Below, in pieces: positions 1 through 8,711 of a DNA stretch of 63,578 nucleotides. This DNA is from HGM04593 sp045613945 (GTDB lineage: Bacteria > Bacteroidota > Bacteroidia > Bacteroidales > Bacteroidaceae). Each line of letters opens with the position of its first letter. Positions within the stretch are counted from its first letter, which is position 1. Both the position numbers and the translations under genes were made by a program. The notes beneath the pieces are model-generated. The model made no database searches. It was not told the origin of the DNA and was given only the letters and a program-made list of their open reading frames with translations. The stretch lies in the NCBI GenBank assembly GCA_045613945.1, contig JAZLBZ010000049.1, forward strand, positions 1 through 63,578, in the 5' to 3' direction.

Positions 1-61
1 TTTTATTTGTTTAATATGTACTTTCACTGCTGTAAATGTTAAACCTTTAAACTTTACGACT

Positions 62-1168
62 ATGATTATCGGTGTTCCAAAGGAAATCAAGAACAATGAG
101 AACCGTGTGGGTATGACCCCGGCGGGTGTTCAGGAGATGACAAAGCATGGTCACACAGTCTATGTGCAGGCCGGTGCGGGTGTTAACAGTGGTTTCAGCG
201 ATGATGCGTACATTGCGGCAGGGGCAAAGATTCTCCCTACAATAGAGGAGGTTTATGCCATAGCCGAAATGATTGTAAAGGTTAAGGAACCTATTGCAAG
301 TGAGTATGCCCTTGTGCGCAAGGGGCAGCTGGTGTTCACCTATTTCCATTTTGCTTCGAGTGAGCCGCTTACAAAGGCTATGGTCGAGAGTGGGGCCGTG
401 TGCTGCGCCTACGAGACAGTGGAGCGCAAGGACCGTTCGTTGCCGCTGCTTGTGCCGATGTCCGAGGTTGCCGGCCGCATGGCTGTGCAGGAGGGTTGCT
501 ACTTCCTTGAGCGCCCACGTGGCGGCAAGGGCAAGTTGATGGGCGGTGTTCCGGGTGTGAAACCTGCAAAGGTGTTTGTCATTGGAGCAGGCATTGTGGG
601 TACGGCTGCTGCACGCACGGCTGCCGGCATGGGTGCCGATGTGACAATATGCGATATCTCACTGCCTCGCCTTGCTTATCTCACCGATGTCATGCCACGC
701 AATGTAAAGACACTGATGTCATCGGAGTACAATATCCGCGAGGAACTGAAGACCGCCGACCTTGTTGTCGGTTCAGTTCTCATCCCGGGAGCAAAGGCAC
801 CAAAACTTGTTACACGCGATATGCTCTCGCTTATGCAGCCGGGCTGTGTGCTGGTGGATGTTGCCATTGACCAGGGCGGTTGCTTCGAGACATCGCGCCC
901 CACGACACACGAGGAGCCAACATATTATGTCGACGGTATTCTGCACTACTGCGTGGCTAATATCCCCGGTGCCGTGCCTTATACCTCTACTTTGGCACTC
1001 ACCAACGCAACACTGCCTTATGCTCTGCAACTTGCCGACAAAGGTTGGCAAAAGGCATGTGCCGATAACGAGGAGCTGCGCAAGGGTTTGAACGTTGTCG
1101 AGGGTAAGGTTGTCTACCGCGAGGTTGCCGAGGCATGGGGCTTGCCATACGAGCCGTTGGCGCTATAA
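62..1168 (+). CDS. ald: Alanine dehydrogenase
   Basis: This cytoplasmic enzyme interconverts L-alanine and pyruvate plus ammonia with NAD. The 368 residues match the family's usual length. Visible landmarks are the N-terminal MIIGVPKEIK, Lys75 in KVKEP, His96 in FTYFHF, the Rossmann motif GAGIVG at 175-180 and Asp270 in VDVAIDQGG; these fall at the positions of the known substrate-binding and catalytic residues of bacterial Ald. The start at 62 gives the canonical MIIG N-terminus. It lies 46 nt upstream of tryptophanase on the same strand, so the two are probably cotranscribed as an amino-acid catabolic pair. The first 61 bases are AT-rich; I see no clear promoter there. Identity is very secure. 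Confidence 0.97.
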   Translation: MIIGVPKEIKNNENRVGMTPAGVQEMTKHGHTVYVQAGAGVNSGFSDDAYIAAGAKILPTIEEVYAIAEMIVKVKEPIASEYALVRKGQLVFTYFHFASSEPLTKAMVESGAVCCAYETVERKDRSLPLLVPMSEVAGRMAVQEGCYFLERPRGGKGKLMGGVPGVKPAKVFVIGAGIVGTAAARTAAGMGADVTICDISLPRLAYLTDVMPRNVKTLMSSEYNIREELKTADLVVGSVLIPGAKAPKLVTRDMLSLMQPGCVLVDVAIDQGGCFETSRPTTHEEPTYYVDGILHYCVANIPGAVPYTSTLALTNATLPYALQLADKGWQKACADNEELRKGLNVVEGKVVYREVAEAWGLPYEPLAL

Positions 1169-1214
1169 AATTGCTGCTTATATTCTGAAATACTAACCAA
1201 TAATATCTATTACT

Positions 1215-2594
1215 ATGGAATTACCATTTGCCGAATCATGGAAAATAAAGATGGTCGAGCCCATCCGCAAGAGCACGCGCGAGGAGCGTGAGCAGTGGAT
1301 GAAGGAGGCCGATTATAATCTGTTCCAACTGAAATCGGAACAAGTATACATTGACTGCCTTACCGACTCTGGTACAGGTGCTATGAGTGACCGCCAGTGG
1401 GCTGCAATGATGATGGGCGACGAGAGCTATGCCGGCTCTTCATCGTTCTTCCAGTTGAAGGATACCATTGAGAGACTTACCGGTTTCTCATACGTAATCC
1501 CTACCCATCAGGGCCGTGCAGCCGAGAATGTGCTTTTCAGCCACCTTGTAACTGCCGGTGCCGTTGTTCCCGGCAACTCGCATTTTGATACCACAAAGGG
1601 ACACATTGAGAGCCGCAAGGCCGTTGCTTTGGACTGCACTATCGACGAGGCGAAGAACACACAGCTTGAGATTCCTTTCAAGGGAAATGTTGACCCGGGG
1701 AAACTGGAGGCTGCGTTGCAGGAGCATGCCGACAAGATACCTTTCATTATTGTCACCATCACCAATAACACCGCCGGCGGACAGCCTGTTTCAATGCAGA
1801 ACCTGCGCGAGGTGCGTGCCTTGGCCGACAAGTATGGCAAGCGTGTCGTTTATGACTCTGCACGCTTTGTCGAGAATGCCTATTTCATCAGGACACGCGA
1901 AGAGGGATATGCCGACAAGACAATCAAGGAGATTGTAAAGGAGATGTTCTCGCTTGCCGACGGCATGACAATGTCCTCAAAGAAAGATGGTCTTGTGAAC
2001 ATGGGCGGTTTCATCGCTACCCGCCACGAGGACTGGTACGAGGGCGCAAAGAAGTATTGTATTCCTTTCGAGGGCTATCTCACCTATGGCGGTATGAACG
2101 GTCGCGACATGGCTGCGCTTGCAGTCGGTTTGGAGGAGAATACCGAATTGGACAACATTGAGACGCGAATCCGTCAGGTGCAGTATCTTGCTGCGCGTCT
2201 GGATGAGTTCGGCATTCCTTATCAGCGCCCTGTGGGTGGTCATGCACTCTTCATTGATGCCGACCGCGTGCTGTCAAACGTTCCAAAGGAGGAGTTCCCT
2301 GCACAGACATTGGCTATCGAACTCTATCTTGAGGCCGGCATACGTGGCTGCGAAATAGGTTACATCCTTGCCGACCGCGACCCTGTAACCCGCGAGAACC
2401 GCTTTGGCGGCCTCGACCTGTTGCGCCTTTGCATCGCACGTCGTGTATATACCAATAACCACATGGATGTGATTGCCGTAGCATTGAAGAATGTTTACGA
2501 CCGCCGCGACAGCATCAAGCATGGTGTGAAGATTGTTTGGGAGACAGAACTTATGCGTCACTTCACCGTGAAGCTTGCAAGAGTAGAGGAGTAG
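1215..2594 (+). CDS. tnaA: Tryptophanase (tryptophan indole-lyase)
   Basis: This PLP enzyme cleaves L-tryptophan to indole, pyruvate and ammonia. The 459 residues carry the aminotransferase-like fold of the beta-eliminating lyases: an N-terminal substrate region with THQGRAAENVLF near 97-108, VVYDSARF at 211-218 (Asp214 for the PLP pyridine nitrogen) and MTMSSKKDGLVNMGG at 251-265, where Lys257 is the expected PLP lysine. Tyrosine phenol-lyase is a close relative. The SSKKDG context and overall match favour tryptophanase, but the two cannot be fully separated by eye. There is no TnaC-like leader peptide in the 46-nt gap after ald, so the E. coli attenuation mechanism is unlikely here. Indole from this gene would be a signalling molecule in a gut community. 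Confidence 0.93.
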   Translation: MELPFAESWKIKMVEPIRKSTREEREQWMKEADYNLFQLKSEQVYIDCLTDSGTGAMSDRQWAAMMMGDESYAGSSSFFQLKDTIERLTGFSYVIPTHQGRAAENVLFSHLVTAGAVVPGNSHFDTTKGHIESRKAVALDCTIDEAKNTQLEIPFKGNVDPGKLEAALQEHADKIPFIIVTITNNTAGGQPVSMQNLREVRALADKYGKRVVYDSARFVENAYFIRTREEGYADKTIKEIVKEMFSLADGMTMSSKKDGLVNMGGFIATRHEDWYEGAKKYCIPFEGYLTYGGMNGRDMAALAVGLEENTELDNIETRIRQVQYLAARLDEFGIPYQRPVGGHALFIDADRVLSNVPKEEFPAQTLAIELYLEAGIRGCEIGYILADRDPVTRENRFGGLDLLRLCIARRVYTNNHMDVIAVALKNVYDRRDSIKHGVKIVWETELMRHFTVKLARVEE

Positions 2595-2623
2595 CCTCAT
2601 ATACACTTGCAGAATATATAACG

Positions 2624-2652
2624 AGTGCTGCCCGATAATCGGGCAGCACTCT
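2624..2652. terminator. Bidirectional terminator hairpin between tnaA and the S9 peptidase gene
   Basis: A perfect 13-bp stem (GAGTGCTGCCCGA at 2624-2636 with its complement at 2640-2652) closes a 3-nt loop and lies between two convergent genes. Only a weak T-rich tail follows on the plus strand. Confidence 0.8.
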
Positions 2653-2661
2653 TCGTTTCTA

Positions 2662-5166
2662 TCAGTCGTTGTTCATCTCCTTGATGTCGACTTCGCTCTC
2701 TTTTGCTTCGCCAAGCAGGTGCTTGCTGAAGAAGTCAGCCATCTTCCAGAAGAAGTACTCGTCCTTTGTCTCAAAGCCATGACGGTCGCCTGGGAGAATG
2801 AGCATCTCAAAGCGCTTGTTGGCGCGGATGAGTGCATCAATAACACGGGTGGTGTTCGCCGGGTGCACATTGTTGTCCATGTCACCGGTAACCAGCAGCA
2901 AGTGGCCCTTGAGGCGGCCTGCAAGTTCCTGGTTGGTGCTGATGTTATATGAGAATGTTGTGTCACACTCAACAACGCCGTCCTTGTTCTTTTTCTCCTT
3001 GATGTTCTCCTTTATACCGTGATGTTTCTCGCTCCACCAGTTGTTGTAGATGCGGTTATCGTGGTTGCCGGCACATGAAACGGCAGCCTTGAAGAAATCA
3101 TTGTATGTGAGGATGGCTGCTGTTGACATGAAGCCGCCGCCCGAGTGTCCGTGAATACCAACGTTGTTGCCGTCGATAAAACTGTGGCGTGCAATGAGTT
3201 GTTGTGCTGCCACCTTCTTGTCGGCAAGACCGTAATCGCGCAGGTTGCCGTAACCGAAGTTATGGTACCATTTCGAGCGGTTTGGGTGACCGCCTCGGTT
3301 ACCCACTGTGATTACGATGAATCCCATCTGTGCAAGACGGTCGATGCGGTTCATGCCGCTTGACCAACTCTCGTTCACAGCCTCGGTCTGTGGGCCTGGG
3401 TATACATATTCAATAAGTGGATAGCACTTTGTCGAGTCAAAGTCAAATGGCTTGTACATAACGCCGTGCAGGTCGGTAATGCCATCAGCAGCCTTCACTG
3501 TGAAACGCTCTGGGAACTTGTAGCCTGCCGCAAAGAGTTGTGAAAGGTCGGCTGTTCCAAGTTCAACGCTCTTCTTGCCGTTCTTGCTGTAAACGTAGTT
3601 CACCGGTGTTGTATCAACGCGCGATGCTGTGACTGCAAATGCCTCGCCGTTGTCGGCTGCAGAGTAGAAACTGATGTTCATGTCGCCCTCGTCAATCTGT
3701 CTGAGGCCGCTGCCGTCAAAGTTCACGCTGTAGAGGTGCATGTAGTATGGATTCTCCTCCTTGTTGTAGCCACAGGCGGTGAAGTAGATTTTCTTCTCCT
3801 TCTCGTTTACAGCAACTACATCCTCAACGTGGTATGCACCCTCGGTGATTGGGTTAACGAGTGTGCCGTCTGCGTTGTAGAGGTAGAGCATTGCCCAGCC
3901 TGTGCGCTCGGACCACTGGATGAACTGCTTGCCGTTATTTACAAGGCGAATCTGCTTGCTCTCGATGCTTGTGTTCATCTCCTCGTGTACAAGCATGTTT
4001 GTTGTGTCAAGGCTCAGGTCATAGTAGCAAACCTCAATCTTCTTCATGTCGCGGCTGATGCGCTCAAAGTAGAAACCGTTGTTGTCGCCAAGCCAAATGC
4101 TCTTGTGTGGCGCCTCATAGCCGGTAGCGTGTGTGCCGGGCTTGCGGAACATACCCAGGCGTTGCTGCTTGAACTGGTCTACATTGATTGTCTTGCTTGT
4201 CTTGTTCTCAAAATCGAACAGTTCAACGGTTGTCTTTGGTGTCTCCTCTCCGGGCATCTGATAATAATAACTCTCCAGTGTTGGACGTGGGTTGCTGAGC
4301 GAGTTGATGACCCACATCTTTGAGAGGATAGAGTCGGCGCGGTGTGTCATTACAAAGTGACGTGAGTCGGGGCTCCACAGTGCATGCACGCGGTGGCGCT
4401 TTGTGCTGTCGGGTTTCTCATCGAGCGAGTGGTGTGCATAGCACCAGTTGGGGCGTCCGTTGAAGGTGAGCTGATGTTCGGTAACGGTGCTGTCCTTGTC
4501 CCAGATGCGCAGTTTCTCCAAGTCCTCGCGTGTCATGTACCACAGGTTGTAGTTCTTCTCATAGATGGCATACTTGCCGTCGGGCGAAACGTTTGCCCAA
4601 CCTGGATATACAGGGTAGAGGTCCTCTATCTCATCCTTTGTGCGCTCAAAGAGTTGCTTGGTCTTTATGTCATATTCAAAATAGAAGGTCTTGTTCTCCT
4701 TCTTCCCCTCGTTCTCCTTAATCTTTGTGCTGTCGTTGCGCTCGTGGCGTGGCAACTGCTTGGGTACCTCAAGTTTTGACGCAATGTCGAAACGTACATA
4801 GCGGCCCTCACGGATGATGCGGTTTATGCCAATGGGCAGGTGCTGGGCATCATAGGGGTCGCCGGTGCGCATTGTAACCTCTTTGGCAAGCCACTCCATA
4901 TCCCAGAGTTCCTTCTTTGTGCCCTTTACAGCATCAACGATGTAAAAATTACGATCCTTTGTGTCGCTCCATGCATAGATGAACTGCTTGCCGTCGGCAA
5001 ACCATACGGGCTGTATTCTGGTTTGTCTCACCATACGTGAGATTTTTCTTGGCGAGAAACGCTCTGCGAGTGCGTAGTTTGGACGCACCTTGTTCTCATC
5101 CTGTGCCTTTAGTGCGGTTGTTGCCAGCAGGGCAGGCAAAACCAATAGTAATAGTGCTTTTCTCAT
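2662..5166 (-). CDS. S9 family serine peptidase (dipeptidyl-peptidase IV-like), secreted
   Basis: The protein has 834 residues with an N-terminal signal peptide (MRKALLLLVLPALLATTALKA), a long DPPIV-type beta-propeller N-terminal domain (to about residue 560) and a C-terminal alpha/beta-hydrolase. The nucleophile is in HGHSGGG (Ser about 675); the other triad residues lie in GDMDNNVHP (Asp) and PGDRHGFE (His). Such enzymes remove dipeptides, often X-Pro, from peptides in the periplasm or at the surface. It is on the minus strand 21 nt downstream of the serine ammonia-lyase gene, so the two probably share a transcript that links peptide breakdown with amino-acid use. Exact specificity (DPP4, DPP7-like or prolyl tripeptidyl) cannot be fixed from the sequence. 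Confidence 0.9.
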   Translation of the reverse strand: MRKALLLLVLPALLATTALKAQDENKVRPNYALAERFSPRKISRMVRQTRIQPVWFADGKQFIYAWSDTKDRNFYIVDAVKGTKKELWDMEWLAKEVTMRTGDPYDAQHLPIGINRIIREGRYVRFDIASKLEVPKQLPRHERNDSTKIKENEGKKENKTFYFEYDIKTKQLFERTKDEIEDLYPVYPGWANVSPDGKYAIYEKNYNLWYMTREDLEKLRIWDKDSTVTEHQLTFNGRPNWCYAHHSLDEKPDSTKRHRVHALWSPDSRHFVMTHRADSILSKMWVINSLSNPRPTLESYYYQMPGEETPKTTVELFDFENKTSKTINVDQFKQQRLGMFRKPGTHATGYEAPHKSIWLGDNNGFYFERISRDMKKIEVCYYDLSLDTTNMLVHEEMNTSIESKQIRLVNNGKQFIQWSERTGWAMLYLYNADGTLVNPITEGAYHVEDVVAVNEKEKKIYFTACGYNKEENPYYMHLYSVNFDGSGLRQIDEGDMNISFYSAADNGEAFAVTASRVDTTPVNYVYSKNGKKSVELGTADLSQLFAAGYKFPERFTVKAADGITDLHGVMYKPFDFDSTKCYPLIEYVYPGPQTEAVNESWSSGMNRIDRLAQMGFIVITVGNRGGHPNRSKWYHNFGYGNLRDYGLADKKVAAQQLIARHSFIDGNNVGIHGHSGGGFMSTAAILTYNDFFKAAVSCAGNHDNRIYNNWWSEKHHGIKENIKEKKNKDGVVECDTTFSYNISTNQELAGRLKGHLLLVTGDMDNNVHPANTTRVIDALIRANKRFEMLILPGDRHGFETKDEYFFWKMADFFSKHLLGEAKESEVDIKEMNND

Positions 5167-5187
5167 TATTTATTGTTTGGTGTGTAA

Positions 5188-6441
5188 TTAGTCCTCTTTT
5201 TTGTGTATGTGCAGGGTGTCGAGTATCTTTCTGAATCCTCGGCGCTTGTTGATGTCAATCTTTGCAATGCCGCCTGTTGATGTCTCCTTGTAGAGACTGG
5301 GGAGGTCGTGACCGGTCTCCTTCATCACCTGCACGATGCGGTCAAAGTCAATCTTGTGCTTGCCGTCGGACAGTGCCGAGTATGTGCAGGCGTCAAGGGC
5401 ACGCGACGCGGCAATGGCATTGCGCTCAATGCAAGGTACCTGTACAAGGCCGCATAGCGGGTCACAGGTAAGTCCCAAATGGTGCTCAAGTCCCATCTCT
5501 GCCGCATATTCAATCTGGTTTATTGTGCCGCCAAACAACTGGCAGGCTGCAGCCGCCGCCATTGCGCAGGCAACGCCAATCTCGCCCTGGCAGCCAACGT
5601 CGGCACCCGATATTGAGGCGTGTTCCTTAGCCACGTTTCCAAACAGGCCGGCAGTTGCAAGGGCGCGCAGAATGCGTGCATCCGAGCACTCATGTGCTGT
5701 TGACAGATGGTACAGCACAGCAGGCAGCACGCCACTCGAACCGCATGTGGGGGTGGTTACAATGGTGCTTCCGCTTGCATTCTCCTCGCTTGTGGCGAGA
5801 GCGTAGGCGTAGAGCTTTGCCTTGCTGCTCACCGCAGCGTTGTATGACATGGACTTGTTAAGGTAGGTGAGTGCCTTGCGCTGTATGCCCAGGCCGCCGG
5901 GGAGTACGCCCTCGTTCTCAAGGCCGCGCTTGATGGTGCTTTGCATTGTGCTCCATACCTCGCCAAGATAGTCCCATATTTCGGGACCCTCGTACTTCTC
6001 TACATATTCCCAGAATGTGCAACCCGTCTCGTCGCACCAGTCCATTATCTCGTGGATGGTTGTGAGCGGGTATATGTCCTCCTCGTTCTTTGTGGTCTCT
6101 TCGTTTGCCAGTTCGCCGCCGCCAATGCTGTATATCTTCCAACTGTCAATGATCTTGCCATCCTTTATACCCACGAACAGCATGCCATTGGGGTGGAAAG
6201 GCAGGAATACATCGGGTTTCCATATTAGTTCAAGCCTTGCTATTGGCTCAAGCACCTTTATAATAGCAATGTCGGTCATGTGTCCTTCGCCTGTGGCTGC
6301 AAGGCTGCCATACAGCGTCACGCGGTAACTGTCAACGTTTGGGCAGCGCTCTGCAAATATCTTTGCTGCACGGTTAGGGCCCATCGTGTGGCTGCTCGAA
6401 GGTCCAAGTCCTATCCTGAAAAGTGAACGTAGTGACTTCAT
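5188..6441 (-). CDS. sdaA: L-serine ammonia-lyase (serine dehydratase), iron-sulfur type
   Basis: This enzyme deaminates L-serine to pyruvate and ammonia using a 4Fe-4S cluster. The 417-residue protein is the fused single-chain form: the beta domain begins with GLGPSSSHTMGP, a hallmark of the family, and the alpha domain carries CGSSGVLPAVL, CQGEIGVACAMAA and CDPLCGLVQVPC, which supply the cluster cysteines. The ATG chosen gives MKSLRSLFRIGLGPSSSHT, the usual start. The gene sits between the 5'-nucleotidase (50 nt upstream) and the S9 peptidase (21 nt downstream), all on the minus strand. The product is cytoplasmic and oxygen-sensitive, fitting an anaerobe. Confidence 0.95.
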   Translation of the reverse strand: MKSLRSLFRIGLGPSSSHTMGPNRAAKIFAERCPNVDSYRVTLYGSLAATGEGHMTDIAIIKVLEPIARLELIWKPDVFLPFHPNGMLFVGIKDGKIIDSWKIYSIGGGELANEETTKNEEDIYPLTTIHEIMDWCDETGCTFWEYVEKYEGPEIWDYLGEVWSTMQSTIKRGLENEGVLPGGLGIQRKALTYLNKSMSYNAAVSSKAKLYAYALATSEENASGSTIVTTPTCGSSGVLPAVLYHLSTAHECSDARILRALATAGLFGNVAKEHASISGADVGCQGEIGVACAMAAAAACQLFGGTINQIEYAAEMGLEHHLGLTCDPLCGLVQVPCIERNAIAASRALDACTYSALSDGKHKIDFDRIVQVMKETGHDLPSLYKETSTGGIAKIDINKRRGFRKILDTLHIHKKED

Positions 6442-6491
6442 ATTGTTTCTTATCGTGGTTTTATAAGTTTATTTCGCCGAAAAGGATATTG

Positions 6492-8129
6492 TTACTTACT
6501 TGTGTAAATGATGCGGCCTTGTGGCTCGCTGTACTCTGCGTCTATTCTACCGCCCAGGTTGTCTTCAAGGTAACTGCGCAGAATTTCGATGTCGGCACCC
6601 CAATATGCCGGGTTGGGCTTTACATCCTTGAAAATGCCCGAACCACCCAATTCAAGAATCAAGTAGTCAAGTGTTGCCATTGTGTATATGTGCGACTTGT
6701 CAACATCCTTGTACTCTCCGGTTTCCTTGTCGAGTATCTCTACGTCGGACACGCGGCGCTCTCCATACTCAACGTGCGAGAACATTTGAGTCACAGAATC
6801 CATGACTGCAGGTGAAGGAACATTGGGGTTTATCTTGAAACGCAAGCCGCTGACCTGCATGAAGACGCCTGCCTCGTCGGGCAGGTACGAGACTGCAAAT
6901 TCCAGCGCGTCGGTCAATTGCTGCCCGGTGAGGCTGCCTGTTGCAATCATGTCGCCGAATGGCATGACATTGTACAGGTCGTTGAACACAATTTCCCCTT
7001 TCTTTATATCCTTGCGGATGCCGCCGCCGTTTATCAATGCAATGTCGGCTCCGGTGAAAGCACGGAATGCATCGGCGCAGAAATCGCCAATGTTTGTCTC
7101 CTGCTTGCGTACAATACGCTTTCCGTTCTCGTCATATATTGTCAGGTCTACATCGCTATTTCCAATGACGAAATTGCCCTGGCTTTTGACCTCTTCCTCT
7201 ACATCCTTGACAAATTGCTCGGTCCGGCTGTCGGGTACAATGCCGCTGTCGCTTGTGCTGACAAGTGCAGAGCGCAATTCTCCGTTGGTGTCAATGGTGA
7301 GTTTGCCAATATATTGGAAGTTTGTGCCCGATGAGGTGAGCAGCACCGGGTTACCCTCCTTGTCGTTGATAAACATCTCCTCAATGACGTGGTGGTCGTG
7401 ACCGTCAATTACAGCGTCGAGTCCTGTGGTGTTGGCAATGAGTGATGTTGATGCAGGGTGCATTCCGTCACTTTGGCTGTCGCCCAAATGCGACAGGGCG
7501 ATGACATAGTCGGCACCTTTGCTGCGTGCCTCGTCAATGAAATGCTGCGCGTTGATGTAGAACTCTTCACGCATAAAACTGTAAAGCACATTGCCTTGTG
7601 CATCGCTCAGGCTTGTGACTGTGCCGCTTGTTGTGGTGGTAAAACCAATGTAGGCGACATCTACATCTCCATAACGTACAATGTGATAGGCGGGGTAGGG
7701 AAATTCCTCAGTCTGCACGTTCTTGAGATTTGCACACAGTACCGGCGCATTTAATGAGTCGGTAATGCTGAACATCTGCGCTATTCCATAGTCAAGTTCA
7801 TGGTTGCCCAGTACAACAGCATCGTAGCCCACATGGTTCATGATTCTGACAATCTGCTCGCCTTTCGATACTGCCCCTACAAGTCCGCCGCTTGCGAAAT
7901 CACCGCAAGATACTGTTGAGACATAGTCTGTGACAGATTTGCACTCGTTGCGCACGGAAACGAGGAATGGATACCCGTCAATGGCGCAATGAACATCGTT
8001 CTCGTACAGAATTACAATTGGCTTGGCCGGCAAGTCTGGCGTTGTGTTTCCTGCGTTCTCTTCGTTACATGCAATGAACAGCATTGATAGAACAAAGAAA
8101 AAACCTTTAAGCAAATACTTTATTTTCAT
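6492..8129 (-). CDS. Secreted 5'-nucleotidase / UshA-like metallophosphatase lipoprotein
   Basis: The 545-residue protein starts with a lipoprotein signal ending in the lipobox LFIAC (Cys about 21). The N-terminal metallophosphatase domain shows the metal-binding motifs YENDVHC, GNHELDYG, LSHLGD and IDGHDHH. The C-terminal 5'-nucleotidase domain shows INGGGIRKDIKKG and FNDLYNVMPFGD. It should hydrolyse nucleotides, UDP-sugars or related phosphoesters outside the cytoplasm and supply nucleosides and phosphate. It is the first gene of the minus-strand set with sdaA and the S9 peptidase. The repeat-rich gap 8130-8711 lies immediately upstream and must contain or precede its promoter. Confidence 0.93.
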   Translation of the reverse strand: MKIKYLLKGFFFVLSMLFIACNEENAGNTTPDLPAKPIVILYENDVHCAIDGYPFLVSVRNECKSVTDYVSTVSCGDFASGGLVGAVSKGEQIVRIMNHVGYDAVVLGNHELDYGIAQMFSITDSLNAPVLCANLKNVQTEEFPYPAYHIVRYGDVDVAYIGFTTTTSGTVTSLSDAQGNVLYSFMREEFYINAQHFIDEARSKGADYVIALSHLGDSQSDGMHPASTSLIANTTGLDAVIDGHDHHVIEEMFINDKEGNPVLLTSSGTNFQYIGKLTIDTNGELRSALVSTSDSGIVPDSRTEQFVKDVEEEVKSQGNFVIGNSDVDLTIYDENGKRIVRKQETNIGDFCADAFRAFTGADIALINGGGIRKDIKKGEIVFNDLYNVMPFGDMIATGSLTGQQLTDALEFAVSYLPDEAGVFMQVSGLRFKINPNVPSPAVMDSVTQMFSHVEYGERRVSDVEILDKETGEYKDVDKSHIYTMATLDYLILELGGSGIFKDVKPNPAYWGADIEILRSYLEDNLGGRIDAEYSEPQGRIIYTSK

Positions 8130-8166
8130 AGTGACTGTAAACTATAATCTTTAATTTGCGAATATA

Positions 8167-8217
8167 CGAATAAACGAGCGAGAAATAACAAGTTTACTTG
8201 ATTATTTTTCAAAGCGA
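8167..8217. repeat. 51-bp direct repeat, copy 1
   Basis: This 51-bp sequence beginning CGAATAAACGAGCGAG is repeated without change at 8248-8298. A shorter version of its middle part (AAATAACAAGTTTACTTG) recurs near 8548-8575. It lies in the gap between the 5'-nucleotidase and the propeller operon. Confidence 0.95.
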
Positions 8218-8247
8218 GTGCAATCGTATATCTGCCGCAGGCAAATT

Positions 8248-8298
8248 CGAATAAACGAGCGAGAAATAACAAGTTTACTTGATTATTTTTCAAAGCGA
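8248..8298. repeat. 51-bp direct repeat, copy 2
   Basis: Identical to 8167-8217. The stretch just before it (TATCTGCCGCAGGCAAATTC, from about 8229) recurs with small changes at 8441-8476, so the region has been built from more than one repeated module. Confidence 0.95.
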
Positions 8299-8430
8299 CG
8301 ACGCGAAAGTAGCGTCGTTTGCGACGCCAATGCGAAAAAAGCATTGGTTGCGACGAAGGGAGGTTTACCTCCCCCGAGGAGTGTGCTTTAGCACCGAGGT
8401 TTATCTCCCCAAAGGAGTGCGGTTTACCGC
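8298..8430. repeat. Run of six short perfect hairpins in the gap before the propeller operon
   Basis: Consecutive small inverted repeats can be read here: ACGACGC/GCGTCGT (8298-8318), GCGTCG/CGACGC (8312-8327, sharing an arm with the first), CCAATGC/GCATTGG (8327-8347), GGGAGGT/ACCTCCC (8358-8373), GTGC-TTTA-GCAC (8383-8394) and GCGG-TTTA-CCGC (8419-8430). The last three share a TTTA-like loop although their stems differ. No gene is visible in this stretch. Confidence 0.85.
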
Positions 8431-8602
8431 CTCAAGGAAGTATATCTGCTGCAGGCAAATTTGAATAAACGAGCGAAAGTTTGTACAAATGAGTGAATAA
8501 AATTTATTTTATTTCCAACGAATGCCGGCAAACTTGGGCGAAACCAAAAATAACAAGTTTACTTGATTATTTTTTCTTTGTTTTCATTTCATAATTGTAA
8601 TC

Positions 8603-8655
8603 ATTTGTGAAATTTTCGTACTCTTAACATAATTTATCGATATAATTTGTGAAAT
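8603..8655. promoter_or_regulatory. Two identical 11-bp palindromes, candidate operator of the propeller operon
   Basis: ATTTGTGAAAT occurs at 8603-8613 and again at 8645-8655. Start-to-start spacing is 42 bp, about four helical turns. Both are upstream of the start at 8712. The pairing and phasing suggest a dimeric regulator; the binding protein is unknown. Confidence 0.45.
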
Positions 8656-8711
8656 GTTAATGCTAATTGTTAAAATTGCGCTCGAAAAACTGAAAACTCT
8701 ACCATAGATAA

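Noticed and set aside
1169..1214. A TnaC-type leader before tryptophanase
   Set aside because: The 46-nt gap holds no short Trp-containing frame.
8126..8344. 72-codon minus-strand frame in the gap upstream of the 5'-nucleotidase
   Set aside because: Its coding is made by two copies of a 51-bp DNA repeat and it runs into the 5'-nucleotidase start; no sign of translation.
8160..8580. CRISPR array
   Set aside because: Only two exact 51-bp repeats with about 30 bp between them and no further regular spacing, no cas genes.
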